Below, one piece after another: positions 10,601 to 22,914 of a stretch of DNA of 64,000 bases. Every line of letters begins with the position of its first letter. The first letter of the stretch is position 1. The DNA comes from Polytrichum commune (taxonomy: Eukaryota; Streptophyta; Polytrichopsida; Polytrichales; Polytrichaceae), in NCBI GenBank assembly GCA_950295325.1, contig OX485803.1, positions 44,657,554 through 44,721,553 of the forward strand. Reading direction: 5' to 3'. A program made the translations under genes and the position numbers. Below the pieces are notes generated by a model. The model was not told where the DNA came from, made no database searches, and saw only the letters and a program-made list of their open reading frames with translations.

Positions 10601-13600
10601 ATGATGCCAATAAGTTCTAACAAAATAGCATAGAAACAGCAGAGTAAAGCTAATGTTTGTGAGCAAGAAGCAATGCTCATGTTTCATTGACACATTTTGA
10701 GCAGATCAGAAGAAGTCAATCAAATTATGACATCGATCCTTCGAGAATCGCATATCCTCCTCTCTCAAGACCACCCACTGGTGGCCCCAACCTTTACAAT
10801 GGAGAAGTCTAATTCTTCCAAGAATCAATCCTCCACTGTCTTGCACCTCATAGTTTCATTGATCCTTTCTATCCACAATGTGGGACACATAAAAAGGAAA
10901 AGTGGTCTTCCTTCTAGTTGCGCAGAACATGCACCTCTTGCGGGAGAAGCCACAAAAGTGGCATTTCAGTTTGTCTCTCAATTGATGCATCACTCAGCGA
11001 AAGCCCAACAGCCATACAGCAGCCATTTGTTTCCTGGTATTGTCGTGTTTTGTATGTGGCTTGCAAGCTATCCAGACCTTGTCGAGCAGATTCGGGTCAA
11101 TGAGGAGGGTGACAGATTGCAATGCACTTTCTGGAGAGAAGCATGTGTGCTCTTATCAAGGTGTTTGAATGTGGATAGCCTGGGCTGTCTTGAGCACAAT
11201 CCTGCATTATCTCTTGAAAAAACTTCTGATAAACCAGTTGACACACGTCTCTGGGAAGACTATGAATTACAAGGTCTAGTTCCCTTGAGATACTTGCAGT
11301 CTATGGAGACCATCATGGACATATCAGTAGTGCTGAAGGGCGGAAATATTCCATCTCAACCTGACTGCTTACTGCGGGTTCAGCGCCTCATCAAAGCTCT
11401 TAAATCCCTTAGCTGTCTGTATAAGGTGGATTCTCCAGACTTTGATCTGATCATAACAGTGAACAGGTCCTCCTTTGGTTGCACCTCACGTCCTTTTGAG
11501 AGGCATGAATGCCCACAATTCTCCGGAGGTTCAGAAAGGTCTGCTGATGATATAATGGAAGTGAGAACTCAAGGCCCACAAATTGCCCACAAAAATGTGG
11601 AGAGAAGTTTGTTAAGCCAGAGCAAGGACTCTTTGTTTATGAAGGTCATACCAAACAGCCCTACCTCCCTGCATCCTCTAAATGACTACTCTATTGCCAC
11701 TGAGACCGTAAGACTTTCAAATGAAAGGAACACATCCGTTGCAGAGGCTGTCACAGATGAAAGGTCCAACTGTCTGGGCTTTCAAGAAAATGGAGGACCA
11801 TCCTGTTCCAAGGTCACCCTACAATTGTCTGGTACGTTTTTTCTTCTCAGAACTGAACCATTTCTGCCAACTCTTTTAAGGCTTCTCCCCCACTTGTTTG
11901 GTGGCAGTTATGTTACGAAGAAGCCCTTTATGTCTATTGATGAAATGTTTTATGCTTCAGTTTCTGGAAGTCAGCTCCTATCTGTTGAGGCTTTGTATGA
12001 AGGTCTGAAGGACCACTAGTCAGGGTGCATTTCTTGTAGAGTTGTAGTGTTTAGAGGAGGCAGGACCACCTGCATCTTAAGGTAGGTGGGCCGGATTCAG
12101 TTACTTATCTTAATTGGACACCAATAATTGAGTGGTGTGCGGTTTAGGTGTGTATCTAACAATGGACAGCAAAAGGACATGTATTTCAAAGAATTTGAGT
12201 ATGTGCTCAAATTCTGTTAACTATTTTAGGTTTAATAGTCAACATAATCGAGGGGGACCAATGTGCTGATTTAAGAACGGGAACATTCACTTTGACAATA
12301 TGAGATTCATATGAGGTGTGAAAATCATGTGGAAAATGACTATGGCCTGGATTTGGATACGCTAATTCTCTTGGTACTATTTGAGTGTTTAATACCCTAG
12401 GAGCAGTGGATGCAGAGCCAAAAGTGTCCATTCTAGGCCCACATATATTAGTATTGAAGTGTAAAATGTGGGATTTGCAGTGTTGGTATGGGCGCATTGA
12501 TACCTGACATGTTATGTCTGACTGATACATCAGATTCACTACCGGATCATCAACAAGGGAGCATTATTGTCAAAGTATCCTCACAGCATATACCTACAAC
12601 AATGGTAGAGAGAACTGCTTCACAGCAACTAGTAGTGTTATCCGATCACAATCTGGAATCTAACTGTGAGGATCCTCTTTGCAATGCTAATAACAATGCA
12701 GTTGCTGCCGCCTCAGGTTCGACGGGTAGAGTAGCAGTTTCACTTGGCGACTGGGTGAGACCTCATCAAATATCCAACAGTGAGCAGGTTGACGCTGCAT
12801 TTATTTCCTTCAACAATCAGAGTCTGACCCTCTCTTCCAGAAATGGCACTGTGGAGCAAGTGCAAGCAGATGCATCCTTGGTAGAAAGCCTGAGCTTCCA
12901 TCCAATTTTGAGTGTGGAACCAGCAGCTATGTTAGAAGTTCCATCCTGCAGTCTTATTCTACAGCCTGCTGCTGTAAGAGTTTTTGAAGCCGAGGAACAT
13001 CAAACCAAAAAAGGGTCAAACTTCATCAGTAATGGACCTGAAACTCAGCTAACTTTGTTGTCAAAAGTTGAAGCAGAAAATGCCAATGTATGTCAAATTA
13101 CTGGTGTTGGATCTGAGAAAGAGATAATTGGAGGCCACGTCAACGTGGGCAAGGGAAACTTGGAAGATGATGAAAGTCGAAGCAGAAAACGTCAATGTGT
13201 GTCACATGAAGCTCTGGAACAGCCTGCTGAATATGATGATGTAAATCAAAATATTTGTCGTGGCAGTGATCACAATCCGAACGTAATTGGAACAGGAAAT
13301 GATTACCCAGTCAATGGAGGTGGGATTGAGGAAGGAAGATCTCCAATGATCACAGAGGAGGTAGAGACAGTTGATGACTTTGTGATAGAGCATGTTTTGA
13401 CTCCAAACCGTGTGTCCAAGCAGCACGGAGTTCCAGGTGCACCTGACCGACCAGGTCAAACGTGCGTGAACCACGAGGCCTTTTTGGAAGGCCCGAATTA
13501 TAGAGCAGGCATGCATGATCATGGTGTGGAGATTGTCGAAAAGAATACTCGGGCTGTGGATATGGAAAGGGAGAAATTTGTGTCACCTATGGAGAGACAT

Positions 13601-14140
13601 GCAAGCAGTCCTGAACAGAATGGGGTTGGTAGTCAAAGCAGGAAAAGGAAGCATGAAACAATCTCCCTATTGTGCCTGGAACGTGCAAAACTGTCAATGT
13701 TAGGTGAAGATGAAATTGATGCTGTGGGAAGGGAGAAGCAAGATCCTCAAGTGCCTTCAGCAGCTATGAAAAAGGATGAGCAATTGATGACAAAGTGCAA
13801 TGTTGCTGCTAGTCACAGCAGGAAGTGGAGACATGCACCACACCGAGCTTTTAAAGAGCCCTGCTTGCAACATCTCGACCAGAGGTCCTCATATGTGGAT
13901 GAAAGAATTGATACGACTCTTTCAGTAGAGAAGGCTGAAAAGAAGCATCAGGATTGGAGAAATGAATTTTATGACTTTAGATGGCTTGATACATTCACTC
14001 ATGTGGTGCCCCAAGCATTGGCCAAACTCACGAATGCAATGAGCCCGACATCATTTTCATTTTCCAACCTCGGGATCTTCTGTGAGTTTGGGGCAGACTT
14101 GATTGCCAAGCATGCTCATGGTGCCTCAGGCCACAATTAA
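7687..14140 (+). CDS. SMG7: SMG7/EST1-like nonsense-mediated mRNA decay factor, seven exons
   Basis: Predicted exons are 7687-7818, 8482-8909, 9321-9504, 9869-9991, 10345-10541, 10705-11831 and 12534-14140. All phases agree and give 1265 aa. SMG7 proteins bind phosphorylated UPF1 through a 14-3-3-like helical domain and promote decay of mRNAs with premature stops; plant SMG7 also acts in meiotic exit. The N-terminus is acidic with a basic KRKRR patch. Residues about 70-290 match the EST1 N-terminal fold (QSYESFIVENLAASE, LWRLHYNFIEEFRGR, FLDEATGFYHGLVAKLRAKH, CVIYLGDLARYK, ASYYQQASTIWPAGGNPYNQ, SLAVTSPFSTARANIKLLFEK). LWEDYELQGLVPL at 537-549 is typical of plant SMG7. Exon 7 is low-similarity and Ser/Glu-rich, ending with YDFRWLDTF (about 1210), like the short WLD motif near the plant SMG7 C-terminus. 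There is no PIN domain, so it is not SMG6. The 6/7 junction is uncertain: 10705-11994 joined to 12481 is also in phase and adds 72 residues. Confidence 0.87.
8809..9255 (+). repeat. tandem duplication of an SMG7-like exon end into its own intron
   Basis: The last about 100 bp of exon 2 plus the start of intron 2 (about 8809-9033) are repeated directly at about 9034-9255. Both copies read catggcctcgtg, gtcaagcatgg or gccaagcatgg, gctgccagtaagaaagactg, gatgtgagcggatgtcaa and ggtttaggatccatg. The second copy has a stop and small indels in the coding part, so it is a dead exon copy. The working donor is taken as 8910. Confidence 0.85.
12185..12430 (+). repeat. dispersed repeat H, copy 2 (in SMG7-like intron 6)
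   Basis: Same orientation and block order as 6355-6600. It accounts for much of the last intron. Confidence 0.6.
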
Positions 14141-15659
14141 TTGATGCAGCATTCTCACAGTGAAGCATTACCAGAGCAAGCCAAATAGGTGAATGATTTG
14201 TGAATGACAACCGTCAATTTTGCTGATGCAGCTTGGACTTGCATGAACAGAGGGACCCAGTGTTTTCTTACAAACCAAGAGTTTTGGAGCCCATAGCAAA
14301 CTAAAGATTGGAGAATCAGTATTGTGCCATACTTGGATCATCATTACTAAGAGCTACACTTCCCCATGTGTCCATTCCAAACTGCTTTGTCCTCCCATCA
14401 ATAGTATTCTCCCATCAATAGTGGGTGTCAGTGCCAAGGAGAGTAGTTCAGAATTTGGATACTCTCTGGAATCAGAGGTTAATGGCGGCCAAGGCTCCTG
14501 GTAAAGATTTAAGAAGACTGCATGATGTTAACCATCACCCATAGCATAACCCTCAGCCTTCCCTTACATGATCAAACGACCCGTAGGGGAGAGTGCAAAA
14601 GAGGTTATCTAGTTGCCATGCTTGGGTCTCTCCGCCCTCTGGGCTTACCTAGTCCATAATGGATGGGATGATAAGAATTTGACATTTACGTCACATGGGG
14701 TTCATGCTAGGTGCCGCATGTCACCATGCGATTGGGTGGAACCTCCTTAAATATGACAAGGGAACTGATTGTAGGCAGGGTTGTGCCCAATCCGACTTGA
14801 ACACACAACATACCAGTTCTGTGAGCATGTGCCTCAATTCTAACCCATAACCAATCACTCAAGTGATTTTGCACCAGATCAGGCGAAGTATAAGGTGGTG
14901 CAAATTTTCCCGTGTAGGAAGATAGAAATCAGTATGACTGAATTTTTTAGGTAATTTTATTCCTCAAATTGAAATTAATGTGAATTTTTGAAGCCAAAAG
15001 TTGGTCTCAACATATTACCAATGTCTAGAGTTTGCCATAATTGCTCATTTCAACCGCTCATTCCTCCTCACTTTAGCACTCAAATCTAGGGCATGTGCCA
15101 TGGCACTATTGGTTCCGGCCTACTTGAAATGTAATCACAGCCTCATCAAAATTTTGATACCCTATAGATTGCCGATGGGGACCTAATCGGGATTAGATGC
15201 CTTTACTATATAGCAATTCCTTGAAGACTCAAAAATTCAATTGTAGGACATAAGATAAATGCACTTATCATGAACCATGACCTATAATGGATTGAAATGC
15301 ATAGGTTATATCCAAGTCTTGAATGCACAATTTATTAGTACAAAAATCATCATAAGTCATCTACGATTTCACTTTAAGAATACAAAAAGATATTCACCTT
15401 GTTTGCACACAATTCCTTGTCATTCTCCACATTTGGATTAGCTAATGTGCTTATGTATTAATTATTTTTCTATCATATTTCTACATATGTTTGAAATCCA
15501 AATACTGTCCTTAATAAGTTAGGTGCAATCACGATCCACACACTAAACACTTGATGGAGATGCTCTTAATTATCTCCTTCAACTTGGAAGAAAAGTTGTA
15601 GCAGGGCACCAGAGCAAAGAAGCTGACTGAATGCAAAGCTTTACATCATGGGCAAGATG
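14141..15659. other. 3' flank of SMG7-like gene and noncoding DNA
   Basis: This includes the probable 3' UTR (to about 14500). At about 14765-14860 the minus strand reads like a pol III B-box (gtgtgttcaagtcggattg), which might be a tRNA-type SINE, but no clear A-box or poly(A) tail is seen. The rest is AT-rich with no gene I can support. Confidence 0.4.
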
Positions 15660-15674
15660 GAATTGTTTCACATG

Positions 15675-16150
15675 AGTGTGTACCTGTCACGCCTGCTAAT
15701 TGTCAATATGATTCCATTTGTCAACATAAGTAATTTCTTTAGTAAATAAATACTTACATTATGACATTTAGAGTAGCACATTGGGATACTTTAGATGATG
15801 GTTTTTCATTTTAGAATGCAAGGGGAAGATATTTGTTAGCGTACTAATGGCAAGTGTCAATTATTTACATTTTAGTATGCAAGAGGAAGATATTCTTGAG
15901 CATACTAATGGCAAGTGTCATCTCTGTACACTTTAGTCAACATGTAGACCATTGTGCAACATAGGCATGCACCTCATAACACTGTTGAACATACTCATGC
16001 CAAGATATTAGTAAGTGCACTTGAACACCAAGTGTCATGAGGTGACACTTATCATGGAGTTGCTAATCATCGATGTAACCTAGTGTACACCTCAAAATAG
16101 GGTAAGTGACACTATTACGCATGTGACACCAAATACCATAGACAATGTTG
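15675..16150 (+). mobile_element. MITE family A, copy 1 (CACTA-like, 5' truncated)
   Basis: It matches the copy at 33320-34130 from the block ctaattgtcaatatgattc to the right terminus accatagacaatgt. Shared internal blocks include atttagagtagcacattggg, catactaatggcaagtgtca, ggcatgcacctcataacact and aagtgtcatgaggtgacact. The left terminus is missing. No coding capacity. Confidence 0.8.
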
Positions 16151-16284
16151 TTCCGATGTCATATCATCTAGAATAAGTAAATTCCGATATGTAGACCTTT
16201 TTAAGACCTTTTTTTGTTGGATGAATGAGAGTTACACACGTATGCAATAACTCCCTCTCGCCAAGATGGCATTGAATGGGGGAG

Positions 16285-16790
16285 TACTAGTATTTGTAGT
16301 ACACATGCATAATAGTGTCACTTACCCCCATTGATGATTAACAACTTCACTGTAAGTGTCACCTCATGACAGTGGTGTTCAAGTGCACTTACTAATATCT
16401 CGGCATGAGTATGTTCAATAGTGTTATGAGGTGCATGCCCTATGTTGCACAATGGTCTACAAGTCAAGTAAAGTGTACACAAATGACACTTGCCATTAGT
16501 ATGCTCAAGAATACCTTCCTCTTGCATACTAAAATGTAAATAGTTGGCACTTGCCATTAGTACGCTAAAAAATATCTTCCCCTTGCATTCCGAAATGTAA
16601 GACTATCATCTAAAGTATCCCCATGTGCTACTCTAAATGTCATAATGTAGATATTTTTTCACTTAAAGAGGTTACTTATGTTGACGAATGGAATCATATT
16701 GGCAGTTAGTGGGTGTGACACTTTGGGACCTCTAGGGCATCTAGTTTAGGCCCTTAGCAAACAATGTACGTGACACTAAATACTGTCACT
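16285..16790 (-). mobile_element. MITE family A, copy 2 (inverted)
   Basis: This is the reverse complement of copy 1 and follows it after about 130 bp, so the two form a large imperfect inverted repeat. It keeps the end missing from copy 1 (gtgacactaaatac near 16780, preceded by tctagtttaggccctt). Confidence 0.8.
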
Positions 16791-17205
16791 TACCCTATAT
16801 TGAAGCATATGCTAGACTACACTAGTGATCAACAACTTCACCATCAATGTCACCTCATGACACTTGACGTTCCAGTGTGCTTACTAAAATATAATCTCAA
16901 CAGTGTTACGAGGTGTATGCATATGCTAAACAATGGTCTACAAGTTTACTAAAAGTGTACACAAATGACATCAGCATGCTCAATCGTATCTTCCCCTTGC
17001 GCACGATAATGCAAAACCATCATCTCAAGTATCCCAATATCCTATGCTAAGCGTCATATTGTAAACATCATTCTCTTCTTTTATAAAAAAATAACCTATC
17101 ATGTTGAAAGATGAGCACATGTGACACCTTGAGACCTCTAAGCATATCTAGTTTAGGCCCTTTCGCAAGTAGTGTCCGTGACACTAAATATCATAAACGG
17201 GTGTT
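16785..17205 (-). mobile_element. MITE family A, copy 3 (tandem with copy 2)
   Basis: Same orientation as copy 2 and joined to it at a shared, shortened terminus (gacactaaatactgtcactta). The far end reads ctaaatatcataaacgggtg followed by ttgttgtagtag, whose reverse complement ctactacaacaacacc resembles CACTA-type plant termini. Confidence 0.75.
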
Positions 17206-17639
17206 GTTGTAGTAGTACTATTACTACCGAGTCTAACAAAGCAATCTAATCTATCTATCTATCTATGCACGACACCATAACCAAAAGACAACATTCCTCC
17301 ATCCCAAGTTCCAACTAGCAGCCGTCCAATCCGACAGCGTCTGTCCTGGACATCACCGTGTCAGAAATGTCGGTAGCCGTGTCTCAAATCTAACGTACGT
17401 AGACCTAGAGCCAACACACCTCGACATGTACCAACCGCGTACATTTGGGGGCTTCGAATGTACCCGAGTGGTACATTTGGGTGGAGTCTTGGGTATGCCT
17501 ATACAAGTGACCGATCCTTTTGCCTAGGAGCTCGCACCCTATCCTCGTAGTTCGTTCGGCTACATAAGGACAACCTTTCCCTCCACCACACCGTCTACTT
17601 ATTATTGGGCCCCCTCTCTACACTAGAGCGCGCACTTGC
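17206..17639. other. noncoding DNA with a TCTA microsatellite
   Basis: It contains (TCTA)n at about 17247-17266. The rest is somewhat GC-richer but shows no gene. Confidence 0.4.
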
Positions 17640-18150
17640 GGTTTTGGGGAGCTTGGTACGTACTTGGATTTGAAAAGCTCTCATCCAAAGTCGGAACTAT
17701 AGAAAAGCTCACCAATCCTTTTGAGAGTTCCCCAACACTTTGAGCAAGTGTAAAGTGGTCCTCCTCTAAGTGACATATTACGGGGGGGAAATTGGTATGA
17801 AATGAAGGACAATTCATGGCAAGGTAAGGAATGCTTGATTGATAGCCCGTGGTTTGGAACCCACAAAATGAGAGCTCGAACTCTCGACATTTCGAAGCTT
17901 TGAATTTCGACCGAGAGCTCGCGAAAAGTGATGTAGGGCTTGTTGTGAGTCATTCCACAACAAGGGATCATCTAAGGAGCGGGAAAACCCAGTTCAAGCT
18001 CAAGCTCTCAAGTTGAAAGCTCGAGTGTAAAGTGGGGTTGAGCGAACAAGCTTGAGTAACGTGATCTTGTCCAATGTGAAGGCTCTTTTCTTCTAGTTTG
18101 TCAATGTTTGAGCTCTCAACCTCTCTAGTGTAAAGGAGCCTTAGTGTGGT
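17640..18150 (+). repeat. dispersed repeat E, copy 1
   Basis: It shares ordered blocks with 20040-20440: aaagaatgcttga or aaggaatgcttga, tttggaa-c-cacaa or tttggaatctacaca, caagttgagagctc or caagttgaaagctc, gaacaag, and ctcaacctctcta-tgtaaagg-gc. About 500 bp, no coding frame. Confidence 0.55.
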
Positions 18151-19847
18151 TGCACGTGACAGTCATGTGCTTGCTATAAAATTAAAGTGACCTTTATATT
18201 TTGTTGACGTTGCAAGGTTGCATGTCTCATATGTCTTTGCAAGCCAAGTGTGTGGAAGATATACACTCTTCCAACAACAAAAAATTATGATTGCAACATG
18301 CTTGGAGTGCAGCTAGAGTAAACTTTTGAACCATAATTCATCTTATCTCTATGTTATGGTACACTAAAAGAGTTGTGTACACTCTTCCGTGTGGAATTAC
18401 AGTTATGTATTCAATATGATGCAAAATGATTATGAGCTTTGTGACAAAGCAAGGATATAAACTCTAAAATGTCTTTCACATGGAAATGTTGTGTTGGTCA
18501 AGTTACTTTGTTCATGCACTTATGGATCATGCTCTTGAACATGTCCCACATATGGATCATGGTGAGCTATGCTCACAACTACAACATGCCAAGGCCACGG
18601 TGAGAATCTAGAACCACTTGATTTGTGGTAGTATAGGGTCGTCAGGGAGCCCACGACACGAAGAATTCTTATTGTGGTGTACTATAACCACACGTCAGCC
18701 ATCATCCGCACATAGTGTAAATGCTCTATTCACGATAATGCTTGATTATTGTCAAGTGGATCATGCTAGGGATTACCTCCTTGACATAGTAAATGTTAGA
18801 TTGCATACTTGAACTATGTATTGTCAATCTTACCTCACCATGTCAAAAATGACCTAATCTTTAACTAACTCAGTGATATGTTGCACTCTTTCAAATGGAT
18901 CAAAACATGTTTGTGAATAACAATCTTGTTTGAAATAGAAAAATTGAGTATTTGAAATATGTGAGGTTCCATGTAAATGGAGGCTACGTTAATGAATGTT
19001 AACTTGAATATCCATGTAAAATAGCATGTAGAACGATGTAGAATCTAAGTTAAATCACATTGGCTCCCACACTTCAATTAAAGCATCGGGGAGAGCTATA
19101 AATGAGAGGTAGAGCAGAGCAAAAAGAAGTTCCTCTCCACCTTCAAGGCGTTTTGTGTTGGTTCAAATGAGAAGGCATTTTGTTTTAAGGGGGTGGGGAC
19201 ACCATTAATATTTCATATTTGAATAGTCTTGCCCAGTGAGAGAGGTGCATGAAAAGGGATGACAACCCTTGCTTGGAAAAATGTAGGGATTTTGAATGTC
19301 CTACTTTGATTTTTCTTTGTTGAATGTGAAGTTGTAGGTTGGTATATAGCTTTTATCAACATGGCAAAAGTGGGATATGTGAAGTTATCGTTTATGATTT
19401 GGCAAGAATTTGATCGCATGGCTAAGAGCAAGAAAAGATTGAAGTGCATGATTCACATGTTTAAGTCTAAGAGATGGTAGCCATGGGCACATGTTGGTAA
19501 AGTAGGAGAGAATGTAAATTCAAAGTGGTAGAGAACTTGACTCGTTAGCTCTCTTAGTTGTAAACATGACCAACTTCACATGTACTTGCCCCGCTCTAGT
19601 ACGTTATGTTTGAAAGTAATGAGAGGGCAATCATATCCCATTTTCCAAAGCATAAGAACGGTCACGAATGGCTTGTGAACAACTTTCCTTATCTTGCATG
19701 CCAATGTTTCTCCTTGAAACAAATAATCATAGTCTTAGAATTTACTAGAACTTACTTGAACGCCTTGAGGACAAGGAAAGACCCAAGGGCTGCATGAGGA
19801 ACCCTTAATACATGAATGAAGGCAAAGGGAGGTAGAGAGAATTGTAA

Positions 19848-19887
<40 letters not shown>

Positions 19888-20039
19888 TGAAGGGAAGGTT
19901 TATTCTTCATGTTGTTGTTTAGACAACTATTATGCAATCATCTCAATAATTATGTGGCGCCTCTAAAGTTGGATAGTTTAAAGGTGAATAAGTAGAAGGT
20001 CCATCATCTCAAGAGCAATGTTCCATTCCTTTGATAGAG
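18151..20039. other. noncoding AT-rich DNA with an (AG)n microsatellite
   Basis: No gene supported. It has a pure (AG)16 tract at 19851-19882. Confidence 0.5.
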
Positions 20040-20440
20040 CTCTAAACAAAAAAACTTACCATGATAGAGCTTCAAAACTCCTCCAAGTTTAAATGTATTT
20101 TGATATTTATATTGCTAGAGATGTCCTTAGAGAAACTATACTAATCAAAAGAGATTTCATGACAAGTCAAAGAATGCTTGAAATTTATTGATTTGGAATC
20201 TACACATGACACTCTTGAAAACTAAGGAGCTTCCAAGAAGTAGCTTTGAACATGAATGAAAGCTCGTCGTATATGTTATGGGATCCATCAAGACACCATG
20301 ATTAGAGGTTCAAGTTCTCAAGTTGAGAGCTCAAAGTTTGATTTCAGTGAACAAGAATGCATAAGAGGCTTCCCACCAATGGTAAGGTACATTTCTCCAC
20401 CCTCTCAATCCTCAACCTCTCTATTGTAAAGGGGCATTAC
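20040..20440 (+). repeat. dispersed repeat E, copy 2
   Basis: A diverged copy of 17640-18150 in the same orientation, sharing the terminal block cctctcta-tgtaaaggggc. Confidence 0.5.
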
Positions 20441-20882
20441 AAGAAATGTACAATGATGTGTGCGATTAGTTTGCCAAATGCTAATTTATCAACATCCCAC
20501 ACTATTTTGAATATTTACTACCAAGGTATCAAAATACAATAACCACTTTTTCGTTGTGATTGCAAAATTATAAGTTTTGTGATTTGATTTTGACCTAAGG
20601 TAATTTGCATGGGTAGAGAGGCAAAGAGGCGACCTATTCACAAGGAGAGAGGGAATTGTCATATACGAGCCTACCTTTCCTCCATCCAACATAAAAGCCT
20701 TGGAATAGTATGCATCCCAAAGATTGCTTTGTTTAGTTGATTTACACCAAAATCAAGTTTAAAGACTCCAAGTTAGTCTTCTTAAAGTCATTTGAGGCAA
20801 CTTAATTTCACATATTAGTGTAGCTAAAATATGGCCAATGGTAATTGTTAGATTCATGGGGAAATGGCTCGAAACTACCTTC

Positions 20883-21253
20883 ATATACAACCTAACCTCC
20901 ATAATGTCACCCTCTGTGATGCCACCCTCTATAATGTCATTCCCTGTCTTATATCCCAAAACCCTAGGGAACAAATGTGTTCAATTTAAATCTCCCTCCT
21001 TGTTGTCACATTTCCCTCTCACATGTCACAGTTTTGACATTAAAATAATCCACCAAAGAATTAAAATTACTCACTTGCACGCATCACGTTATCATCATTG
21101 CCATTGTTGTCATTATTGGAATGTTGTGTTATTATGTAATGTCACATGCTACACTAATTCTCTATTATCATGCATCTATGCTACCACTATAGAGCTCCTT
21201 AATATCACGTGCACTTTGGTTGCCACAGTATTGATATTAGGGAGGTTAGAGTG
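20883..21253 (+). mobile_element. MITE family B, copy 1 (CACTA-like)
   Basis: About 371 bp with inverted ends tacaacctaacctccataat and (reverse complement of the right end) cactctaacctccctaatat. It matches the reverse complement of 42857-43205 internally (ataatccaccaaagaatt, catgctacactaattctcta, tatcatgcatc). No coding capacity. The ends suggest a CACTA-like family, but no target duplication is clear. Confidence 0.8.
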
Positions 21254-21389
21254 TTCTTTATAGCCCACCAAGTGGCAAGATTTACTAGAGACATGGAGAA
21301 GAACATGGGTGGAAAGTGGTAGAATGTTTTAGTCCTATTCATATTATCGGCTTGCTTGAAGTTTGTAAAAAGTTCTAGGTATTTGGTGC

Positions 21390-21640
21390 ACTTAACTTCA
21401 CGGGGGGTGCACCACTTGATTTATGTATACACATGCGAGAACCCCCTATTTAATGGGGAGGGGAGGGGGGGTATTTACCTTCCTTCGTTGAATATTTTCC
21501 ACCCTATAAAATTTCTACTGGATGGTACTTTCTAACACCCTATCATCTTATAAAAAATTTAGAGTCGCATAATTATAATCACCCTATCTTATTTATGAGT
21601 AGTAGAAATTTAGGGTGAACAATCTGCACATACATTACGC
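21390..21640. repeat. GGGGGG-tipped AT-rich repeat I
   Basis: The motif order cacgggggg, cacatgcgagaa and ctatttaatgggg also occurs at about 50270-50340. It is a probable small element; its ends are not resolved. Confidence 0.35.
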
Positions 21641-22159
21641 ATACATTACATTACGCAAATATTACTCTGCATATTACACACATACAACCATCATATTATA
21701 AACTTTAGCATACTATATGGTTCTTGAACCCCCCATGAACCCCTAAATAAGCCAGCCAACCCTTCCATTGCTAGATGACGGTCTTTTTTCATCTAAAGGC
21801 GATTGTTTTAAAAAATCCATTCAAATGTCCACATACATTTTGCCTATTTCTCATCCAATGCCAATAACGGCCGATGATTTATGTTGAACCTATAAATAAA
21901 CAAAAACTAAAATTAATTCTATATATGTGTCAGCCCTAAACCTCCACCCTTATGCATCCTAGTCCAAGGTGGAAGTCCGGGGCTCACATCCATCACTTAC
22001 CACATCTCACTCTTTTTCTTGTCCTCCTTCCTCCAAATGTAACATCAACTCACAATTTTTATTTCCTTTTGCGGCCAAGCGTGAGCATTAAAGAATACTC
22101 CAGACCTTGTACAGCCGCTAGCCCACGGACTTTTTGGGCTAGCGGCTAACCTAATAGCT

Positions 22160-22350
22160 AACAGTTATGGCTGAAAACAATTCTAAAAAAAATGGGCTAG
22201 CCCAGCTATGGCTAGATCGCGGCTTGAAAAATTATGGGCTAGCCTAGCTATATGGCTAGATCGAGGCCTCAAAAAACGTGGGCTAGTCCAGCTATGGCTA
22301 GATCGAGGCCTCAAATAATATGGGCTAGCCCAGCTAGTTATTAGCTAGCT
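22160..22350 (+). repeat. left subterminal array of the hAT element
   Basis: About four copies of a 43-50 bp unit built on tgggctagcccagctatgg plus ctagatcgaggcctca. TGGGCTAGCCCA and GAGGCCTC are perfect palindromes. These are probable transposase-binding sites by analogy with other hAT elements. Confidence 0.85.
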
Positions 22351-22539
22351 AAAGATAAGTCATGTAACTCAATTGGCTCAAGCTAAGGCCCAGCCATGTC
22401 ATCCCTACCACTACCATAAAAATTTTAGGGTTGAGATCATCTATCCATATCCAAGTGCTTCCAAGTGCAACCGGTTACATGTTTACATCTTTTGATATGT
22501 CTTTACTCAAAGTGGGCTATATTCTCTACATTCCTCTAA

Positions 22540-22830
22540 AAAGATGGGTCGGGTGGGCTAGAATGTGACTTTGGCAGTCTAAATGATATCATTACTCCAA
22601 AGAGATCATCGCTTGGGGGAGGATTTGCAGAGGCATCAATGATGTTGAAGTTGAAAAAACATCTAATGCCATATGATCCTGAAAAGTTGATCTTGTTGGA
22701 TAATTCCGATTGGAAGAATCACATTCCCAAACGCCCTATTTTCGATGAGGAGTTGCAGATAGAGGATGATGACAATTTGTTGGTAGAGAATGATGAGCAA
22801 CATGTTTTAGATATTGATGACGATGAGTGA
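22540..22830 (+). pseudogene. hAT transposase C-terminal remnant
   Basis: An open frame of 96 codons ends at a TGA at 22828. It contains FGSLNDIITPKRSSLGGG followed by FAEASMMLKLKKHL, which fits the dimerisation (RNase H-like C-terminal) block of hAT transposases: the F-S/G-x..T-x-x-R-x-x-L spacing followed by an EA-x-x-x-LK helix. An acidic tail follows (EDDDNLLVENDEQ). No DDE catalytic part or BED zinc finger remains in the element. A fragment of repeat D abuts it upstream (22440-22545). Confidence 0.65.
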
Positions 22831-22914
22831 TTTTGACTTAAATGAAATATAATTGTATTGATGAGACAATGTCTCCTTGAATTCATTATATGAGCTACAT
22901 GAATTAATTTATTA

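Noticed and set aside
12488-14140. A separate gene starting at the ATG at 12488
   Set aside because: The frame is open upstream through a good acceptor, the exon phases join to the SMG7-like gene, and its end carries the WLD-type motif expected at an SMG7 C-terminus.
14160-14232. Possible small 3' UTR intron of the SMG7-like gene (NMD feedback)
   Set aside because: The GT-to-AG distance is only about 45 bp, too short for a normal plant intron; no support without transcripts.
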